Shown here: in pieces, positions 18,726 to 28,681 of the stretch
How positions within the stretch are numbered: the stretch's first letter is position 1
How the letters are laid out: each line of letters opens with the position of its first letter
Assembly (NCBI RefSeq): GCF_002262935.1
Contig: NZ_NPIA01000002.1
Location: forward strand, 412,845 to 476,844
Reading direction: 5' to 3'
Origin: Lottiidibacillus patelloidae
GTDB lineage: Bacteria; Bacillota; Bacilli; Bacillales; SA5d-4
Length of the DNA: 64,000 nucleotides
Notes under the pieces: generated by a model
What the model saw: only the letters and a program-made list of their open reading frames with translations
What the model was told of the DNA's origin: nothing
The model's database searches: none
Translations under genes and position numbers: made by a program

Positions 18726-21359
18726 TTATTTTGCATCATACCAAGATGGACCAAAAGAGTAGTCTACTTTAAGAGGGACTTTTAGTTGCATCGCATTTTC
18801 CATCACATCAGGAACAATTTCCTTTAGCTTTTCAATTTCATCTTCCGGTGCTTCAAAAATTAATTCATCATGTACTTGCAGAAGCATTTTCGTTTGCAAC
18901 TTTTCATCTTTTAAACGCTTCGCCATTTTTACCATGGCAACTTTAATGATGTCTGCCGCACTACCTTGAATTGGTGTATTCATTGCTGTTCTTTCGGCAA
19001 AGCTACGGAGATTGAAGTTACGACTCGTAATCTCTGGTAAATATCTACGACGGTTAAATAATGTCGTCACATAACCTTCTTGCTTTGCTTGTTGGACGAT
19101 GTCTGCCATGTATTGTTTAACACCTGGGAAGCTTTCAAAATATTTCTCAATAAATGAAGCTGCTTCTTTTCTTGTAATGTTTAAACTTTGCGATAATCCG
19201 TAATCACTAATGCCATAAACAATACCGAAGTTTACTGCTTTAGCACTTCTTCTCATTTCTGATGTAACTTCCTCTTCCGAAACATTAAATACATCCATCG
19301 CCGTTTTTGTATGAATATCTAATCCTTCACGGAATGCTTCAACAAGTTTAGCATCATCAGCTATGTGAGCTAATACGCGAAGCTCAACTTGTGAGTAGTC
19401 CGCAGCAAAGATGAGCCAGCCTTCTTTTTCCGCTGTGAAAGCTTGTCTTATTTTTCGTCCTTCTTCAAGTCGGATCGGAATGTTTTGTAAGTTTGGATCT
19501 ATTGAGCTTAAACGACCTGTTTGTGTTAACGCTTGGTTAAAACGTGTATTAACTTTTCCTGTATTCTCATTAACAACTTTCAATAATCCTTCAATATATG
19601 TGGAATTCAACTTACCTAATTGTCTAAATAACAATATTTTCTCGATGATAGGATGCTTGTTACTTAGTTTTTCTAACACGTCAGCTGAAGTGGAATAGCC
19701 TGTTTTAGTCTTCTTGACAGGTGGTAATTCCAGCTTTTCAAAAAGCACTTCACCAAGTTGTTTTGGCGAATTGATATTAAATTCTGTTCCGGCAATTTCA
19801 TGAATTTCATTTTCAAGGTTTTTAATACGCTCACTTAAATCTTTGCCCATTTCTTGCAACCTTGAAACATCTACTTTAATACCTGTGTACTCCATTTCCG
19901 CTAATATTTTCGAAAGTGGAAATTCAAGCTCTTCGTATAATTTTACTAAGTCGCTTTCTTTCATTTTCTCTTCTAGCTTTTCTTTTAAAAGTCTAATTGC
20001 AAAAGCTTTCCTTGCAACATGGTCTGCTAAATGATCAGTTTCTGGTACTTTTTGTTTTGCACCTTTGCCATATACAGCTTCGTCATCTTTCACAAAGGTA
20101 ACGCCATGTATTTTTGCTACTTCCGCTACTTTGTCACTAGAATCATTTGGATTTACTAAATAGGAGGCTAAGTGAACATCAAAATCTACGCCATTTAGTG
20201 TTATCCCTTGCCATTTTAATGAAACGATTGCCATTTTTCCATCAAAAACAATCTTTTTATTGTTTTCGCTTTCAGCCCAGTTCTTAAATTCTTCGGATTG
20301 TTTCGCAATATCAACTGGCAAGAAAAAGTTGCCGGTCTCATTAGCTAGCGAGATACCTAATATCGGAGACTGATGGTAATGATCGTCAATCATTTCAACA
20401 TGCAATGCTGTTTCTGATGTAAACGTCTCTGCTTTAAACGTTGATAATATTTCATAGGAAATATCTTCGACTTTCACTTCACTTTGCTCTACTTCTTCTC
20501 CACCGATCCGGCTTATTAAAGAGTTAAAGCCAAGCTCGTTAAATATATTTGCTACTTTCTCAACTTCAAAACCGGAATATGCTAAGTCATCTACACTTAA
20601 TGGTAAAGGCACATCACGATAAATTGTCGCAAGTTTTTTACTCATTAGTGCTTGCTCTTTATTGTCTGCTAATTTTTCTTTCAATTTCGCTCCAGAAACT
20701 TGGTCGATAGATTGTAAGGTTTCTTCAAGTGAACCGAATTGTTTTAATAATTTTAGCGCCGTCTTTTCCCCTACTCCAGGAACGCCTGGAATATTGTCCG
20801 ATGTATCTCCCATTAAACCTTTCATATCAATAATTGCTAGAGGTGGTATTCCATACTTTTCAGCAATCAACTCTTCATCATATGTATCTACTTCAGAAAT
20901 ACCTTTACGGTTTATTGCAACTGTAATTTTATCAGAAACAAGTTGAAGTAAATCTTTGTCTCCAGAAAAAACTTTCACTTCAAGACCATCATTGGCAGCA
21001 TCTTTTGAGATTGTACCGATAATATCGTCCGCTTCATAATCCGCTAATTCGAATCGCTTAATGTTAAATGCATCAAGCAATTCACGTATTAATGGAAATT
21101 GCTCAGAAAGTTCTGGTGGTGTTTTTTGCCTTCCACCTTTATACTCAGTAAATGTTTTGTGTCTGAACGTTGTTTTTCCAGCGTCAAATGCAACTAATAA
21201 GTGACTCGGTTTTTCTTCTTCAATGATCTTTAGTAACATCGTTGTAAAACCATACACCGCATTCGTATATACACCTTTATCATTATTTAATAAAGGAAGT
21301 GCAAAAAAGGCACGGTATGCTATGCTGTTACCATCTATTAAAACTACTTTTTTCCCCAT
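18726..21359 (-). CDS. polA: DNA polymerase I
   Basis: Repair and Okazaki-fragment polymerase, 877 residues from the second of two tandem ATG codons, which is better spaced from GGAGG. In order: a 5'-3' exonuclease domain (about 1-290, with LIDGNSIAYRAFFALP), a central 3'-5' exonuclease-like domain that in Bacillus is degenerate and inactive, and a family A polymerase domain with ADYSQVELRVLAH, KAVNFGIVYGIS and QVHDELIFE. It directly follows phoR and precedes mutM. Confidence 0.97.
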   Translation of the reverse strand: MGKKVVLIDGNSIAYRAFFALPLLNNDKGVYTNAVYGFTTMLLKIIEEEKPSHLLVAFDAGKTTFRHKTFTEYKGGRQKTPPELSEQFPLIRELLDAFNIKRFELADYEADDIIGTISKDAANDGLEVKVFSGDKDLLQLVSDKITVAINRKGISEVDTYDEELIAEKYGIPPLAIIDMKGLMGDTSDNIPGVPGVGEKTALKLLKQFGSLEETLQSIDQVSGAKLKEKLADNKEQALMSKKLATIYRDVPLPLSVDDLAYSGFEVEKVANIFNELGFNSLISRIGGEEVEQSEVKVEDISYEILSTFKAETFTSETALHVEMIDDHYHQSPILGISLANETGNFFLPVDIAKQSEEFKNWAESENNKKIVFDGKMAIVSLKWQGITLNGVDFDVHLASYLVNPNDSSDKVAEVAKIHGVTFVKDDEAVYGKGAKQKVPETDHLADHVARKAFAIRLLKEKLEEKMKESDLVKLYEELEFPLSKILAEMEYTGIKVDVSRLQEMGKDLSERIKNLENEIHEIAGTEFNINSPKQLGEVLFEKLELPPVKKTKTGYSTSADVLEKLSNKHPIIEKILLFRQLGKLNSTYIEGLLKVVNENTGKVNTRFNQALTQTGRLSSIDPNLQNIPIRLEEGRKIRQAFTAEKEGWLIFAADYSQVELRVLAHIADDAKLVEAFREGLDIHTKTAMDVFNVSEEEVTSEMRRSAKAVNFGIVYGISDYGLSQSLNITRKEAASFIEKYFESFPGVKQYMADIVQQAKQEGYVTTLFNRRRYLPEITSRNFNLRSFAERTAMNTPIQGSAADIIKVAMVKMAKRLKDEKLQTKMLLQVHDELIFEAPEDEIEKLKEIVPDVMENAMQLKVPLKVDYSFGPSWYDAK

Positions 21360-21374
21360 CATATACCTCCACTA

Positions 21375-23087
21375 TTAATTCTTCTTTGGAAATGAAATTA
21401 TAAACGTAGTACCTTTTCCTTCATCACTTACTACTTTAATTTTCCCATTGTGCGCTTCGACAATATGTTTAACAATCGCTAGTCCTAAACCTGTTCCACC
21501 CGATTGCCTGCTTCTAGCTTTATCAATGCGATAAAATCTCTCGAATATACGTGGAATCTGTGACTTTGCTATCCCAATTCCAGTGTCTTGAATTTTAAAT
21601 GTAATGCTTTTTTCACTTTCTTTCAATGAGATAGATATCTTTCCTCCATCTGGCGTATAAGCAATAGCATTGTTTAGTAAGTTTAAGAATACTTGTTTGA
21701 CCCTAGCTTGATCTACTACAGCTCTAGTGTTGCCATCTATTGTCGAAGAAATAACGATTTCTTTCTTTTCTGCTTTACTCTTCAACATTAAGATACTTTC
21801 CTCCGCAATATCTTTTAGCGACACATTATTCATTACGAGTTGAATATCTTCCCTCTCTAACTTTGAAAGCTCGAGTAAGTCTTGTAATAACTGCTGAAGG
21901 CGATCTGTTTCCTTTAAGATAATTCCTAAAAACTTTTCACTAATTTCTTTATTTTCTAATGTTCCATCCAATAATGTTTCTGCAAATCCTTTGATTGATG
22001 TCATTGGTGTTTTTAATTCGTGGGAAACATTTGCTACAAAGTCTTTTCTCATATCTTCTAAATTTTTCAACTCTGTAATGTCGTGAAATAATAATGCAAC
22101 ACCTTGCATCTCTTTTTCATCATTTAAGATTGGGGCACTGTAGATAATAAAATGTTTCCGTTCAATTTTTATAGGAATGACGACTTGCTTTTTTACATTT
22201 CCTCCAAAAGTAAATGTCTCTTCAATTAACCTTGTTATCTCTTCAAAAGGAATAACATCTTTATAATTTTGCTTTTTCCATTTTTTTGCGTAAGATCCAA
22301 AGGTTTTAGTAAAAGCACGATTTACTAGAGATACATTCCCTTTTTCATTTATTAATAAAAGACAGCTGCCCATATTTTCAATTAATGTTTGCAAACGGTT
22401 CGTTTGTTTTTCTTTTTCTTGTGTCATTTTAGAAAGGTTGTGTGCTAAGTGATTTATTGATTTGCTTAACTCCCCTGTTTCATCTAGACGTTCTTCATAT
22501 GTTCTCGCTTCATAATTGCCATTAGCAAGCTCTAATGCTACTCGATTAATATCTTCAATTGGTTTGATAATATGTTTCGTAATTCTGAAGCTAATTAATA
22601 AAACACCAAGATATGCGACACCTAAACTAATAAATAATATCGTCCATATAGATTTATAATAATTACGTAACGTATCAGCTTCATAATAAACGTGAACATA
22701 ACCTTCAATCACATCACCAGATTTTATAGGCTGTGAGAAATAATAAACGCCACTGCTAACTTCCTCATGAAAGCCTTCTACACTTCGAAATTTATATTTC
22801 ACTTCTGCTTCTGTATCATTGATTAGGTTTCCATCTGTAGAGTAAATCGTCACATTTGTTTTTAGTTGGTCAGATAGTTTTTTCATTTTTGCAGGTAATG
22901 TAGGACTAGTTAATCCAATTTCGTTAACATATTCAGCAACAATCTTAGATTCATTCTCCAACTTGTCTTGGAAAGAGGTTAAGTAGGCAACTTTAAATAG
23001 ATGAGCCACCCAAAGGCCAATTACAAAAAGTGCAATAAAGAATAGGAGCAGAAAAGATAGATTCATTCGTGATCGTATTTTTGCCAT
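21375..23087 (-). CDS. phoR: Phosphate regulon sensor histidine kinase PhoR
   Basis: Membrane sensor kinase pairing with PhoP, 570 residues. A first membrane helix (about 10-30), an extracytoplasmic segment to about 150 and a second helix (about 155-175) are followed by HAMP, a PAS domain (about 240-340), the dimerisation domain with phospho-acceptor His in ANVSHELKTPMTSIKGF, and an ATPase domain with GTGLGLAIVKHIVEAH. In B. subtilis it responds to phosphate limitation through wall teichoic acid intermediates. Only 3 bp separate it from phoP. Confidence 0.95.
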   Translation of the reverse strand: MAKIRSRMNLSFLLLFFIALFVIGLWVAHLFKVAYLTSFQDKLENESKIVAEYVNEIGLTSPTLPAKMKKLSDQLKTNVTIYSTDGNLINDTEAEVKYKFRSVEGFHEEVSSGVYYFSQPIKSGDVIEGYVHVYYEADTLRNYYKSIWTILFISLGVAYLGVLLISFRITKHIIKPIEDINRVALELANGNYEARTYEERLDETGELSKSINHLAHNLSKMTQEKEKQTNRLQTLIENMGSCLLLINEKGNVSLVNRAFTKTFGSYAKKWKKQNYKDVIPFEEITRLIEETFTFGGNVKKQVVIPIKIERKHFIIYSAPILNDEKEMQGVALLFHDITELKNLEDMRKDFVANVSHELKTPMTSIKGFAETLLDGTLENKEISEKFLGIILKETDRLQQLLQDLLELSKLEREDIQLVMNNVSLKDIAEESILMLKSKAEKKEIVISSTIDGNTRAVVDQARVKQVFLNLLNNAIAYTPDGGKISISLKESEKSITFKIQDTGIGIAKSQIPRIFERFYRIDKARSRQSGGTGLGLAIVKHIVEAHNGKIKVVSDEGKGTTFIISFPKKN

Positions 23088-23090
23088 CTA

Positions 23091-23801
23091 TTATTTTGCC
23101 TCCAATTTGTAGCCCAAGCCTCGAATTGTTTTAATATAGACTGGTTTCTTAGTATTTTCTTCTATCTTTTCTCTAAGCCTACTTATATGTACATCAACAA
23201 TTCGCGTATCTCCAGCATAATCATAATTCCAAACGGACTGTAATAATTGGTCTCTCGTCAGTAACTGGCCTTTATGTTTTGTTAAGTAAGTTAATAGTTC
23301 AAATTCTTTCGGAGTAAATTCAAGTAACTGTCCTCGGACAAACACTTCAAAATGGTTTGGATATATTTCTACATCGCCAAAAGACAATTTCCCTTCTTTT
23401 TCTTCTAGTACAGGTTCTGCTTTTTCAGAAATTATGTTGACACGCCTTAATATTGCTTTAATCCGTGCAACTACTTCACGAGGACTAAATGGCTTTGTCA
23501 TGTAATCATCTGCACCAAGTTCAAGCCCCAATATTTTATCAAACTCATCATCTTTAGCAGTTAGCATTAGGATTGGTGTCGTAATTTGCTTTTGACGTAA
23601 ATGCTTACAAACTTCAATACCATCCATTCCTGGTAACATTAAATCTAGAACGATTAAATCAGGGTTTTCGTTTTCTATAATTTGAACTGCTTCTTTCCCA
23701 TCGTTAGCTGTAATAACTTGGAATCCTGCTTTTTCTAAATTAAATTCAAGTAACGTAACTATCGAAATTTCATCATCAACAACCATGATTTTTGTATCCA
23801 T
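23091..23801 (-). CDS. phoP: Phosphate regulon response regulator PhoP
   Basis: OmpR/PhoB-type DNA-binding response regulator, 236 residues. The receiver domain has D9, D10, phospho-acceptor D53 (LIVLDLMLPGMDG) and the switch Lys in TKPFSPREV. The C-terminal winged helix includes RIVDVHISRLREK and TIRGLGYKLE. The ATG at 23801 is chosen because MDTKIMVVDDE is the family N-terminus; upstream codons to 23864 are unrelated. TTAACA-like hexamers around 23815-23825 could be PhoP boxes for autoregulation, but this is tentative. Confidence 0.95.
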   Translation of the reverse strand: MDTKIMVVDDEISIVTLLEFNLEKAGFQVITANDGKEAVQIIENENPDLIVLDLMLPGMDGIEVCKHLRQKQITTPILMLTAKDDEFDKILGLELGADDYMTKPFSPREVVARIKAILRRVNIISEKAEPVLEEKEGKLSFGDVEIYPNHFEVFVRGQLLEFTPKEFELLTYLTKHKGQLLTRDQLLQSVWNYDYAGDTRIVDVHISRLREKIEENTKKPVYIKTIRGLGYKLEAK

Positions 23802-23887
23802 TTGAAACCCCACTTTATTAACATTTGTTAAATCTATCATACTATGGGGAATAAATTTATACAAAAAAAAGAAGGCTAGCGCCTTCT

Positions 23888-24364
23888 TTAAAAATTATCT
23901 AACGTTGCACCTGTTAAAGGTTTTTTCGGATGTGGAGGACATACTTTTAACTCCCCTTTAATGACCTCATCCCCGTCTTCATCTTTTGCAACAACGGAAA
24001 TGGTAATGAGGTGACTTTCATGGTCAACATCTGTCACTTCAAATAAAGCCGTAAATGTTGCATAGTGATAAACTGGCTTAACAAATTCAAGCGTTTGCTT
24101 CATAACTGCACTACCAGGCCCTGGTAAGTATTTTGAAACAGCCGATGTAATGATCCCAGTAAGCATTACTTGAGGAACGATTGGCTTTTTAAACGGCGTT
24201 TGAGATGCATAATCATGCTGTATGAATAAAGGGTTCCCATCATCTGATAATCCTAAGTATAAAAGAATATCTTTATCTTCAATTTTTTCTGTACGTTCTA
24301 ACTTTTCTCCAACTTTGATCTCTTCAATATGTCTACCAAGTCTTCGTTTTTTCCCAAGAAGCAT
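23888..24364 (-). CDS. MaoC-like hot-dog fold protein, catalytic His replaced
   Basis: 158-residue single hot-dog protein of the MaoC / (R)-hydratase family. The hydratase motif aligns as YLGLSDDGNPLFIQHDYAS: D42, N44 and P45 are kept, but the catalytic His expected after NPL is F47, and the later I-x-H-G is PIVPQ. It therefore probably binds an acyl thioester or similar ligand without normal hydratase activity, or is catalytically unusual. The ATG follows GGAGGGAT. It lies between mdh and phoP behind its own promoter and a cre-like box. Annotation as an enoyl-CoA hydratase would be unsafe. Confidence 0.8.
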   Translation of the reverse strand: MLLGKKRRLGRHIEEIKVGEKLERTEKIEDKDILLYLGLSDDGNPLFIQHDYASQTPFKKPIVPQVMLTGIITSAVSKYLPGPGSAVMKQTLEFVKPVYHYATFTALFEVTDVDHESHLITISVVAKDEDGDEVIKGELKVCPPHPKKPLTGATLDNF

Positions 24365-24382
24365 AGCCTATCCCTCCATTTA

Positions 24383-24401
24383 AGAAAGCGTTTTCATTAT
24401 A
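24383..24401 (-). promoter_or_regulatory. Promoter -10 with a consensus cre box, upstream of the MaoC-like gene
   Basis: On the minus strand TATAAT (24396-24401) is followed at once by TGAAAACGCTTTCT (24383-24396), which matches TGWAARCGYTWWCW at all 14 positions. CcpA bound here would block initiation. The -35 region is weak (TAACCC). Confidence 0.65.
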
Positions 24402-24406
24402 ATGTT

Positions 24407-24440
24407 AAAAAGATTCGGGGGTTAGTTCCCCCGAATCTTT
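24407..24440 (-). terminator. Terminator of the citZ-icd-mdh operon
   Basis: A perfect 13-bp stem AAAGATTCGGGGG with its complement and a six-base loop is followed by T residues on the minus strand just after the mdh stop. Confidence 0.92.
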
Positions 24441-24448
24441 ACTTTACA

Positions 24449-25387
24449 TTAGCTTAATACATCCATAACACTTTTAACAGCATCTGCTGAATTATCTAAT
24501 TGCGCTTTTTCGTCGTCAGTCAAATCAAGCTCAATAATTTGTTCAATACCGTTACCACCTAAGATTGTCGGCACTCCTAGGTAAATACCATCATAACCGT
24601 ATTGTCCTTCAAGGTGAGCAATTGCAGGTAACACACGACGTTGATCTTTAAGAATAGCCTCAGTCATTTCAACAATTGCAGCAGCAGGTGCATAGTATGC
24701 AGAACCGTTTCCTAATAAGTTAACGATTTCTCCACCACCTTTTCGTGTACGTTCAACAATAGCGTCTAAACGATCTTGAGGGATTAACTTCTCTAAAGGA
24801 ATACCACCAGCATAAGAATAGCGTATTAAAGGTACCATTGTATCCCCGTGTCCACCTAATACGAAACCAGTAATATCTTTAATTGATAAGTTCAATTCTT
24901 GCGCAACAAATGTACGGAAACGTGCAGTATCTAGTACTCCTGATTGACCGATTACTCGGTGCTTAGGGAAACCAGACTCTTTCCACACTGTATACGTCAT
25001 AGCATCAACAGGGTTTGTTAATACGATGATAATGGCGTCAGGAGAATACTTAACAATTTCCTTAGTAACTAGTTTCATAACGTTGGCATTTGTGTTAACT
25101 AAGTCATCACGGCTCATTCCTGGTTTACGAGCGATACCAGCTGTAATGACTACAATATCAGAGTCAGCAGTATCTTTATAGTCAGAAGTTCCAATGATAT
25201 TAGCATCAAAGCCTTGCACTGGACTAGCTTCTAACATATCTAATGCTTTACCTTTTGTCGGGTTTTCCATGTTAGGAATATCGATTAATACGACATCTCC
25301 TAATTCCTTTTGAGCAGCCATTAATGCAGTAGTAGCACCAGTAAACCCAGCACCTACAACAGTAATCTTTCTACGCTTAATTGCCAT
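24449..25387 (-). CDS. mdh: Malate dehydrogenase (LDH-like, NAD-dependent)
   Basis: TCA-cycle malate dehydrogenase, 312 residues. The Rossmann motif [10 protein letters not shown] is followed by VLIDIP, with Asp marking NAD use. The active-site loop Arg residues in [10 protein letters not shown] and the catalytic His in [10 protein letters not shown] are present. It is the third gene of a citZ-icd-mdh operon, the same order as B. subtilis, and ends in a strong terminator. Confidence 0.97.
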   Translation of the reverse strand: MAIKRRKITVVGAGFTGATTALMAAQKELGDVVLIDIPNMENPTKGKALDMLEASPVQGFDANIIGTSDYKDTADSDIVVITAGIARKPGMSRDDLVNTNANVMKLVTKEIVKYSPDAIIIVLTNPVDAMTYTVWKESGFPKHRVIGQSGVLDTARFRTFVAQELNLSIKDITGFVLGGHGDTMVPLIRYSYAGGIPLEKLIPQDRLDAIVERTRKGGGEIVNLLGNGSAYYAPAAAIVEMTEAILKDQRRVLPAIAHLEGQYGYDGIYLGVPTILGGNGIEQIIELDLTDDEKAQLDNSADAVKSVMDVLS

Positions 25388-25415
25388 GTCGAATCCCCCT
25401 TTGTATTAATTTAAA

Positions 25416-26684
25416 TTACATGTTTTTAATTAATTCGTTAGCGAACTCAGAACATTTAACTTCTGTTGCACCTTCCATTAGGCGAGCGAAGTCATACGTT
25501 ACTACTTTGCTTTCGATTGATTTTTCCATTGAACCTACAATTAATTTCGCAGCTTCTGTCCAACCGATATGCTCAAGCATTAATACTCCAGATAAGATTA
25601 CTGAAGATGGGTTAACTTTATCTAAACCTGCATACTTAGGTGCAGTTCCGTGAGTTGCTTCAAAGATTGCGTGACCAGTGTCATAGTTGATGTTTGCTCC
25701 AGGAGCGATACCGATACCACCAACTTGTGCAGCAAGTGCGTCAGAAATATAGTCACCGTTTAAGTTCATTGTTGCTACTACGTCAAACTCACGTGGACGA
25801 GTTAAAATTTGTTGTAAGAAAATGTCAGCGATAGAATCTTTAACGATTAACTTGCCTTCTTGCTCAGCTTTCGCTTGTGCAGCATCTGCAGCTTCTTTAC
25901 CGTCAACTTCTACGATGCGGTCATATTGAGCCCAAGTGAATACTTTATCACCGAATTCAGCTTCAGCAACTTCGTAACCCCAGTTTTTGAAAGCTCCTTC
26001 AGTAAACTTCATGATGTTACCTTTATGAACTAAAGTTAGGCTCTTACGTCCTTCTTTAAGTGCATAGTTGATTGCAGCACGGACAATACGCTTTGTTCCT
26101 TCTTCAGAAACAGGCTTAATTCCGATACCAGAAGTTTCTGGGAAGCGGATTTTGTTAGCACCCATTTCTTCTTGTAAGAATTGGATTACTTTTTTCACTT
26201 CATCAGAACCTTTTGCATACTCAATACCTGCATAGATATCTTCTGTGTTTTCACGGAAAATAACCATGTCAGTATCTTCAGGACGTTTAACAGGTGAAGG
26301 AACACCAGTAAAGTAACGTACAGGACGTAAGCAAGTGAAAAGATCTAATTCTTGACGTAATGCTACGTTTAAAGAACGAATTCCGCCACCGATTGGTGTA
26401 GTTAATGGTCCTTTAATAGCTAAGATGTATTCTTGAATATCTTCTAACGTTTCTTTCGGTAACCACTCACCAGTTTGCTTGAAGGCTTTTTCACCAGCAA
26501 GTACTTCTTTCCAAACGATTGATTTTTCGCCATTGTAAGCTTTTTCTACTGCAGCTTCTAATACACGTGAAGCAGCTGCCCAAATATCAGGACCAGTTCC
26601 GTCTCCTTCGATGAAAGGAATGATTGGATTATTTGGTACGTTTAATACTCCGTTTTCTACAGTAATTTTTTGACCTTGTGTCAA
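25416..26684 (-). CDS. icd: Isocitrate dehydrogenase, NADP-dependent
   Basis: Oxidatively decarboxylates isocitrate to 2-oxoglutarate. The 422-residue protein carries [12 protein letters not shown] at the N-terminus, [14 protein letters not shown], the substrate-loop region and [17 protein letters not shown]. Length and motifs match the Bacillus/E. coli homodimeric NADP enzyme. It lies between citZ and mdh. The gap to citZ holds a hairpin that may set relative expression. Confidence 0.97.
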   Translation of the reverse strand: MTQGQKITVENGVLNVPNNPIIPFIEGDGTGPDIWAAASRVLEAAVEKAYNGEKSIVWKEVLAGEKAFKQTGEWLPKETLEDIQEYILAIKGPLTTPIGGGIRSLNVALRQELDLFTCLRPVRYFTGVPSPVKRPEDTDMVIFRENTEDIYAGIEYAKGSDEVKKVIQFLQEEMGANKIRFPETSGIGIKPVSEEGTKRIVRAAINYALKEGRKSLTLVHKGNIMKFTEGAFKNWGYEVAEAEFGDKVFTWAQYDRIVEVDGKEAADAAQAKAEQEGKLIVKDSIADIFLQQILTRPREFDVVATMNLNGDYISDALAAQVGGIGIAPGANINYDTGHAIFEATHGTAPKYAGLDKVNPSSVILSGVLMLEHIGWTEAAKLIVGSMEKSIESKVVTYDFARLMEGATEVKCSEFANELIKNM

Positions 26685-26722
26685 TGTAATGACCCCCTAT
26701 GTATAATTGTTAATATTATTTT

Positions 26723-26743
26723 GTGGGAGGATTAGCCTCCCAC
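26723..26743. other. Stem-loop between citZ and icd
   Basis: GTGGGAGG and CCTCCCAC form a perfect 8-bp stem around a five-base loop. The minus-strand RNA continues AAAATAATATT without a U tract, so this is more likely a processing or stabilising element than a terminator. Confidence 0.5.
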
Positions 26744-26770
26744 TATAATTTTTAGCTTGAGCTATTCCAT

Positions 26771-27886
26771 TTATCTTTGTTCTAAAGGAACATATTTCTG
26801 ATGTGAATGACCAATGTAATCTGCACGTGGGCGGATTAATCGGTTGTTCGAATATTGCTCTAAGATGTGAGCAATCCATCCAGATACACGGCTAACAGCA
26901 AAAATAGGCGTGAATAAATCATGCTCAATACCTAAGCTGTGGTAGCAAGATGCTGAATAGAAATCAACGTTTGGAAGAAGTCCTTTTTGCGTTGTAATCA
27001 TTTCATCGATTTTAATAGACATTTCATAGTACTTATCTTGTCCAGTTAAAGTCGTTAATTTACGAGACATTTCTTTTAAGTGCTTCGCACGTGGATCGCC
27101 AGTTTTATATACACGGTGGCCGAATCCCATAATTTTTTCTTTGTTATCTAATGCGTTTTGGATGTAAGACTCAACATTAGAAAGTTCACCTATTTCAGTT
27201 AGCATTTTCATTACACGCTCATTAGCTCCACCATGAAGTGGACCTTTTAAAGCACCAATTGCAGCAGTTACTCCAGAATACATATCTGATAATGTAGCTA
27301 CACATACACGACCTGTAAATGTAGAAGCATTTAACTCATGATCTGCATGAAGAACTAACGCTTTGTTAAAAGCAGTTTCAGCAATCTCATCTGGTGTTTC
27401 TCCAGTTAGCATGTAAAGGAAGTTTGCAGCAATACTTAATTCTGTATTTGGAGCTACAGGCTCTTTCCCTTCACGAATGCGTGAAAACGCTGTTACAACT
27501 GTAGGAAGTTGCGCTTGTAGGCGGATAGCCTTACGGTAGTTTGCTTCTTCAGACATATCGTCAGCTTCTGAATCAAATAATCCAAGCATAGAAACAGCTG
27601 AGCGAAGTGCTGCCATTGGGTGAACATCACCAACAGGGTAAGATTTCATATGTTCAATGATTTCTTTTGGAATACTTGCATTTTCAGCAAGCTCCTTTTT
27701 AAATGTTGTTAGTTCCTCTTTGTTAGGAAGTTTATCGTTCCATAACAAGTAAACAACTTCTTCAAAAGAAGCGTTATCAGCTAGGTCATCGATATTGTAT
27801 CCACGATATGTTAAGACACCATCAATGATTGAACTAACTGATGAAGTTGTAGCGACAACGCCTTCTAAACCTTTTGCAGTCGTCAT
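26771..27886 (-). CDS. citZ: Citrate synthase
   Basis: Type I-like bacterial citrate synthase condensing acetyl-CoA and oxaloacetate, 371 residues. The start is the ATG at 27886 (MTTAKGLEGVVATTSSVSSI) behind GGGAGAG. In-frame codons up to 27958 do not resemble the family. Catalytic region residues are in HADHELNASTFTGRV, GPLHGGANERVM and GFGHRVYKTGDPRAKHL. It is the first gene of the citZ-icd-mdh operon, downstream of a good SigA promoter. Confidence 0.97.
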   Translation of the reverse strand: MTTAKGLEGVVATTSSVSSIIDGVLTYRGYNIDDLADNASFEEVVYLLWNDKLPNKEELTTFKKELAENASIPKEIIEHMKSYPVGDVHPMAALRSAVSMLGLFDSEADDMSEEANYRKAIRLQAQLPTVVTAFSRIREGKEPVAPNTELSIAANFLYMLTGETPDEIAETAFNKALVLHADHELNASTFTGRVCVATLSDMYSGVTAAIGALKGPLHGGANERVMKMLTEIGELSNVESYIQNALDNKEKIMGFGHRVYKTGDPRAKHLKEMSRKLTTLTGQDKYYEMSIKIDEMITTQKGLLPNVDFYSASCYHSLGIEHDLFTPIFAVSRVSGWIAHILEQYSNNRLIRPRADYIGHSHQKYVPLEQR

Positions 27887-27966
27887 ATCTATCTCTCCCT
27901 TTCTATTAATTCCTTTGTTATTAATGCATCTTTCAAATATGTAATTCTTCACACACACTATTGCTT

Positions 27967-27995
27967 ATTATAATCAAACTTTAAGCGTTTGTGAA
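27967..27995 (-). promoter_or_regulatory. SigA promoter of citZ
   Basis: On the minus strand TTCACA (27990-27995) and TATAAT (27967-27972) are spaced by 17 bp. A partial cre-like AAACGCTTAAA lies within the spacer. Confidence 0.7.
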
Positions 27996-28049
27996 TGAAA
28001 AGAGACGAATTAAGAGAAATTCCAGTAATTTTCTTCCCTAAATGAGGGT

Positions 28050-28511
28050 TCACTGGAAAAAGTATACAATTTTCATTGCAAAATAAGCAATTCCAGCACC
28101 AATTAATGGTCCAACAGCTATCCCTTTAAATAAGGCAACTGCTAATATTGTGCCAAAGACTAACGCTGTCGTAATGTGTGGGTCGGTTTGTAGCAAATCA
28201 ATTCCTCTTGCAGCAATTAATGCGACTGCAATTCCTGAAAATAACGCAATCCAAGCATAAGAGGACTTCATTGCATCGGTAAGTTGTTTAAATCCAATAT
28301 CACCTGTTGCTACAGGAATTAATACAGCGATAGTTATTATTGTTACTCCCCAATTAATTCCTTTATCTTGAATGATTGGGAAAAGTTTAGAACCTAAATT
28401 TGTCCATTTTAATGTTAACAAGACAACAATCGCGATAATTAAAGACTGGTTTTTCGCTATTAATCCTATAGCTAACAAAATAATTAAAAAAGCGGTTGCT
28501 TGGGAAATCAT
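28050..28511 (-). CDS. ytwI: DUF441 family membrane protein YtwI
   Basis: 153-residue membrane protein with four to five hydrophobic segments and the DUF441 pattern (GINWGVTIITIAVLIPVATG, then SGIAVALIAARGIDLL). Function unknown. It lies upstream of citZ on the same strand, as in B. subtilis. A weak hairpin after its stop may end transcription. Confidence 0.85.
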   Translation of the reverse strand: MISQATAFLIILLAIGLIAKNQSLIIAIVVLLTLKWTNLGSKLFPIIQDKGINWGVTIITIAVLIPVATGDIGFKQLTDAMKSSYAWIALFSGIAVALIAARGIDLLQTDPHITTALVFGTILAVALFKGIAVGPLIGAGIAYFAMKIVYFFQ

Positions 28512-28681
28512 CCTACCGCTCCTTCCTGCTTCTTAAACCTATATTATCTTACCATAACAAACAAATACAACCAAATTGCTCACTTTTTAACTGTTCGTTC
28601 TACTTATGGAAAACATGAAAATTGATGTAACGCAAAAAAATATGTAAAATATTCCTTATACAGATTGGAGGGGAAAAATAA

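Noticed and set aside
26697..26879. 60-codon minus-strand frame at the end of citZ
   Set aside because: Out-of-frame overlap with the citrate synthase C-terminus; no initiation site.
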